From positions 1-17,620 of the forward strand of contig CAKZHN010000455.1 in the NCBI GenBank assembly GCA_936924235.1: 17,620 bases of DNA. Direction: 5' to 3'. A program made the translations under genes and the position numbers. The notes beneath the pieces were generated by a model that did not search any database, had not been told where the DNA came from, and was given only the letters and a program-made list of their open reading frames with translations. Numbering within the stretch: position 1 is the first letter of the stretch; the number at the start of each line of letters is the position of its first letter. Origin of the DNA: an uncultured Rhodoplanes sp. (GTDB lineage Bacteria > Pseudomonadota > Alphaproteobacteria > Rhizobiales > Xanthobacteraceae). Positions 14,461-17,620 of the stretch are shown here, in pieces.

Positions 14461-14722
14461 GGACGGCTCCCGGCGGGGCCGGCCGGTGTCATGCCGCTTG
14501 ATGCCCGTGCCATTCATGATCTCCGCAACAAATCCGGATTTTGGGCGCAAGCGGTTGGGACACAGGGCTTATGGAGCGCTGGGTGGTGAGTTCCATGAAC
14601 CGGATCTGGAAGCCTGGACGGGGCGGCGCGTGCCAAGCGGGGGCCACCGCGGGGGTCTGCGCGCCGCGGGGACTGTCGGGTTTCGAGAGAGCGGCGCAAG
14701 CCTCGCTCAGGGCACGGGAATA

Positions 14723-15751
14723 ATGGCGGGCAGCGATGGCTCGACTGTCGCTGGCGGACTGGCCCGTCATGTTCCCGTGCTCGGGCGCGCCGCGCTCGAG
14801 TTCCTCAATGTGCGCGACGGCGGCGTCTATATCGACGGTACCTTCGGCGCCGGCGGCTACACCCGTGCGATCCTCGAAGCAGCCAATACGCAAGTGATCG
14901 CGATCGACCGCGACCAGAATGCGGTCGCGGACAGCGCGGGCCTGGTGCAGGCCGCGAACGGCCGGTTGACCGTGGTCGAGGAGCGCTTCTCGGCGCTCGA
15001 TCACGTGGCGAAAAAATTCGGACACGAGCAGGTCGACGGCGTCGTGCTCGACATCGGCGTGTCGTCGATGCAGCTCGACGAGGCGGAGCGCGGCTTCTCG
15101 TTCCGGCTCGACGGCCCGCTCGACATGCGCATGGGCGGCGAGGGGCCGAGCGCCGCCGACGTGGTGGCGAAGGCCGGCGATCGCGATCTCGCCGACATCA
15201 TCTTCCAGCTCGGCGAGGAGCGGCATTCCCGCGCCGTCGCCCGCGCCATCGTGGCCGCCCGCAAAGAGGCGCCGATTGCGACCACCAAGGCGCTCGCCGA
15301 TATCGTCGAGCGCGTGGTGCATTCGAAGCCCGGCCAGATCCATCCGGCGACGCGGACCTTCCAGGCGCTGCGGTTGTTCGTCAACGAAGAGCTGAACGAG
15401 CTTGCCGACGCTCTGGCCGCCGCCGAGCGCCTTCTCAAGCCGTCCGGCCGGCTTGCGGTGGTGAGCTTTCATTCGCTCGAGGACCGCATCGTCAAAACCT
15501 TCCTGGCCGAGCGTGCCCGCACCGCCGGCGTGTCGCGCCATCAGCCCGAGGCCGAGGCAGCGCCACCGACTTTCTCTCTCCTGACAAAGCGTCCCGTCGT
15601 GGCCGACGACGCCGAGGTCGCGGCCAATCCGCGGGCGCGCTCCGCCAAGCTCCGCGCGGCCGAGCGCACCGCGACGCCGCCGCGTGCCTTCGACGCCGAA
15701 GACTATCTGCCGCGCCTGCCGTCCCTCGATGACGTGATGAGGGGACGCTGA
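14723..15751 (+). CDS. rsmH: 16S rRNA (cytosine-1402-N4)-methyltransferase RsmH
   Basis: A 342-residue SAM-dependent enzyme (formerly MraW) that N4-methylates C1402 in the 16S rRNA decoding centre. Motifs: HVPVLGRAALEFL near the N terminus, SAM motif I YIDGTFGAGGYT (36-47), VIAIDRDQNAV, VVLDIGVSSMQLD (107-119), RGFSFRLDGPLDMRM, TRTFQALRLFVNEEL and FHSLEDRIVK. The start chosen is the ATG at 14723 giving MAGSDG, with GGGA just upstream. The frame is open for 79 more codons but that part shows no conservation-like features. It is first in the cluster; ftsL starts 2 nt after its stop, a standard division-cluster order. A family member is expected at about 310-345 residues. Confidence 0.96.
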   Translation: MAGSDGSTVAGGLARHVPVLGRAALEFLNVRDGGVYIDGTFGAGGYTRAILEAANTQVIAIDRDQNAVADSAGLVQAANGRLTVVEERFSALDHVAKKFGHEQVDGVVLDIGVSSMQLDEAERGFSFRLDGPLDMRMGGEGPSAADVVAKAGDRDLADIIFQLGEERHSRAVARAIVAARKEAPIATTKALADIVERVVHSKPGQIHPATRTFQALRLFVNEELNELADALAAAERLLKPSGRLAVVSFHSLEDRIVKTFLAERARTAGVSRHQPEAEAAPPTFSLLTKRPVVADDAEVAANPRARSAKLRAAERTATPPRAFDAEDYLPRLPSLDDVMRGR

Positions 15752-15753
15752 GC

Positions 15754-16134
15754 ATGCGCATTCTGCACTTCTGCGTCCTCATTCTCCTGATCTCGGCGGC
15801 GGCTTATGTCTACGAGATCAAGTTCGAGTCGACCTTGCGCGCCGAGCGCGTCGGCAAGATGCGCATCGACGTGCAGCGCGAGCGCGATGCGATTGCGGCG
15901 CTGCGCGCCGAATGGGCGACGCTCGACAATCCGGCGCGGCTGCAGGGCCTGGCGCGGCGCCACCTGCCGCTTCGTCCGGCGGAAGCGACGCAGTACGACC
16001 CGCTGACGCGGCTGCCGGACCGGCCGCCGAGCGTGGTGCAGCCTCCGCCGACCGACGCAATTGCGTCGATGCTCGACGCCACCGACGCGCCGGCCGCGAC
16101 CGGCTCGGTCACGCTTCCGGCGAAATCGAGGTAG
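15754..16134 (+). CDS. ftsL: Cell division protein FtsL
   Basis: A 126-residue bitopic membrane protein. A very short cytoplasmic N terminus precedes one membrane segment (about residues 3-20, ILHFCVLILLISAAAYVYEI) and a periplasmic coiled-coil-like region (about 28-60; VGKMRIDVQRERDAIAALRA), then LDNPARLQGLARRHLPLRPA, a typical FtsL end. A Pro-rich tail follows. FtsL joins FtsB and FtsQ in the divisome and activates FtsWI. Sequence is weakly conserved in this family, so the call rests on topology and on the position between rsmH (2-nt gap) and ftsI (5-nt gap). Confidence 0.88.
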   Translation: MRILHFCVLILLISAAAYVYEIKFESTLRAERVGKMRIDVQRERDAIAALRAEWATLDNPARLQGLARRHLPLRPAEATQYDPLTRLPDRPPSVVQPPPTDAIASMLDATDAPAATGSVTLPAKSR

Positions 16135-16139
16135 CGGCG

Positions 16140-17620
16140 ATGGACGCGCAAACGCTTCCCGACATGTCGAGCCTGCCCGTGGCCCAGCCGGCCGCCCCGA
16201 AGCCCGCGAAGCGCGTCGGCAGTCTCATCGGCACGCTTCTCTACGGGCGCAATGTCGACCGCACCGCCAAGGCGAAGGCGCGCGTCGGCCTCGCGATCCT
16301 GGCGTTCGGCGCGGTCTATGCGGTGATTGCCGCGCGGCTCGTGATGTTCGCGGTGGCGCCGGAAAGCCATTTCTCCCGTCGCGGTGTTGCGCGCGAGGCG
16401 GTGGCCACCGCGCGGCCCGACATTCTCGACAGGAACGGCCTGGTGCTCGCGACCGACGTGCGTGCGCCGTCGCTGTTTGCCGAGCCGCGCCGGCTCATTG
16501 ACGTGGACGAGGCGACCGAGCTTCTCACCGCGGTGCTGCCCGACCTCGACTCGTCGGAGCTGCGCGAGCGGCTCGGCTCGCGCCGCGGCTTCGTCTGGCT
16601 GAAGCGCGAGATCACCGCCAAGCAGCGCCAGGACATCTACCGGCTGGGCCTGCCCGGGGTCGGCTTCCTCTCCGAGAACAAGCGCGTCTATCCGAACAGC
16701 GCCGAGGTCTCGCATCTGATCGGTCACGTCAACATCGACAATCAGGGCATCGCCGGCATGGAGAAGTGGGTCGACAGCCACGGCCTCCAGGCGTTGCACC
16801 TGGCGGGACTGGCCACCGACCAGGAGCAGAAGCCGGTCGAGCTCGCGGTCGATCTTCGCGTGCAGCATGCGATGCGCGACGAACTGATTTTCGCAGCGCA
16901 GAAGTTCAAGGTGAAGGCCGCGGCCGGCGTGGTGGTCGACGTGAACACCGGCGAGATCATCTCGATGGTGTCGCTGCCGGACTACGACCCCAACAGCCCG
17001 CAGCAGGCCAACGATCCGACGCGTATCAACCGCATCAGCACCGGCGTGTTCGAGCTCGGCTCGACCTTCAAGGCGCTGACGCTCGCCATGGCGCTCGATT
17101 CCGGAAAGGTGCAGCTCAGCTCGACCTTCGATGCGCGCGCGTCGCTGCGCTACGGCAAGTTCACGATCCACGACTACCACGCCCAGAACCGTTTCCTCAC
17201 GGTGCCGGAGATCTTCACCTACTCGTCGAACATCGGCACGGCGCGCATGGCGCTGTCGCTGGGCGTCGAGTACCACAAGTGGTTCCTCCGGAAGATGGGT
17301 CAGCTCGACCGGCTTCGCACGGAGTTGCCGGAAAGCGCCGAGCCGATCGTGCCCAAGCGCTGGGGCGAATTGAACACCGTCACCATCGCGTTCGGTCACG
17401 GCCTTTCGGTCGCGCCGCTGCAGGCGGTCGCAGCCATCAGCGCGCTGGTCAACGGCGGCTATCTGATCCCACCGACCTTTCTGAAGCGCTCGCAGGAAGA
17501 CGCGATGAAGCTCGCCAAGGTGGTCATCAAGCCCGAGACCAGCGAGAAGATGCGCTACCTGATGCGGCTCAACGCCGAGAAGGGCTCGGCGAAAAAGGCG
17601 GACATCCCGGGCTACTACGT
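16140..17620 (+). CDS. ftsI: Peptidoglycan D,D-transpeptidase FtsI (PBP3), 3' end outside window
   Basis: The first 493 codons of the class B penicillin-binding protein that cross-links septal peptidoglycan. The start is the ATG at 16140, 5 nt after the ftsL stop, with GAGG overlapping that stop. A cytoplasmic N terminus (about 1-46) precedes one membrane segment (about 48-72), then the pedestal domain with ARPDILDRNGLVLATD (91-106) and HLIGHVNIDNQGIAGMEKW (192-210). The transpeptidase domain has the active-site S308-T-F-K311 and the second motif S362-S-N (YSSNIGTAR). The window ends at KKADIPGYYV, just before the expected KTG motif, so this is a window-edge truncation, not a broken gene. It is the third gene of rsmH-ftsL-ftsI. 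Confidence 0.95.
   Translation, partial: MDAQTLPDMSSLPVAQPAAPKPAKRVGSLIGTLLYGRNVDRTAKAKARVGLAILAFGAVYAVIAARLVMFAVAPESHFSRRGVAREAVATARPDILDRNGLVLATDVRAPSLFAEPRRLIDVDEATELLTAVLPDLDSSELRERLGSRRGFVWLKREITAKQRQDIYRLGLPGVGFLSENKRVYPNSAEVSHLIGHVNIDNQGIAGMEKWVDSHGLQALHLAGLATDQEQKPVELAVDLRVQHAMRDELIFAAQKFKVKAAAGVVVDVNTGEIISMVSLPDYDPNSPQQANDPTRINRISTGVFELGSTFKALTLAMALDSGKVQLSSTFDARASLRYGKFTIHDYHAQNRFLTVPEIFTYSSNIGTARMALSLGVEYHKWFLRKMGQLDRLRTELPESAEPIVPKRWGELNTVTIAFGHGLSVAPLQAVAAISALVNGGYLIPPTFLKRSQEDAMKLAKVVIKPETSEKMRYLMRLNAEKGSAKKADIPGYY

Noticed and set aside
15810..17399. A 529-codon minus-strand open frame opposite ftsL and ftsI
   Set aside because: It is a shadow of two conserved division genes with no recognisable product.

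Overview
The window is a GC-rich stretch of an alphaproteobacterial chromosome, most likely order Hyphomicrobiales (Bradyrhizobium/Rhodopseudomonas/Pseudolabrys-like). This is inferred from codon bias, abundant Bug-type (TctC) solute receptors, an alphaproteobacterial RNase P RNA, a GGAAC-N17-CGTT (EcfG-type) promoter and the rsmH-ftsL-ftsI start of a division/cell-wall cluster. No insertion sequence, prophage, CRISPR array or tRNA was seen.

Left part (about 150-6000): accessory metabolism and solute capture. A Rieske ferredoxin-like gene and an amidohydrolase-2 gene form a two-gene minus-strand unit, divergent from an orphan Bug-family periplasmic receptor. A tight minus-strand array of four paralogous ModA-like substrate-binding proteins follows, with no permease or ATPase beside it. 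The first gene of this array encodes a protein without a signal peptide.

Middle (about 6270-11900): egtB and egtD (ergothioneine synthesis from histidine) run on the plus strand. Ending 3 nt from egtD, and convergent with it, is an ABC transporter made of an ATPase and a permease fused to its own substrate-binding domain. That is the architecture of the ergothioneine importer EgtUV, so this may be a combined ergothioneine synthesis and uptake locus. A second orphan Bug receptor lies just upstream of the ATPase on the same strand.

Right part (about 11960-17620): housekeeping. rnpB (RNase P RNA, minus strand, with a terminator-like hairpin and a duplicated -35 region), an AmpD-type amidase with a peptidoglycan-binding domain, and a secreted PRC-barrel protein with a probable general-stress promoter and an intrinsic terminator. 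A 552-nt non-coding promoter region follows, then plus-strand rsmH, ftsL and ftsI; ftsI runs off the window just before its expected KTG motif.

Most promising for follow-up: the egtBD/EgtUV-like locus, the four-member orphan SBP array with its leaderless member, and the EcfG-type promoter with its palindromic twin -35 elements.
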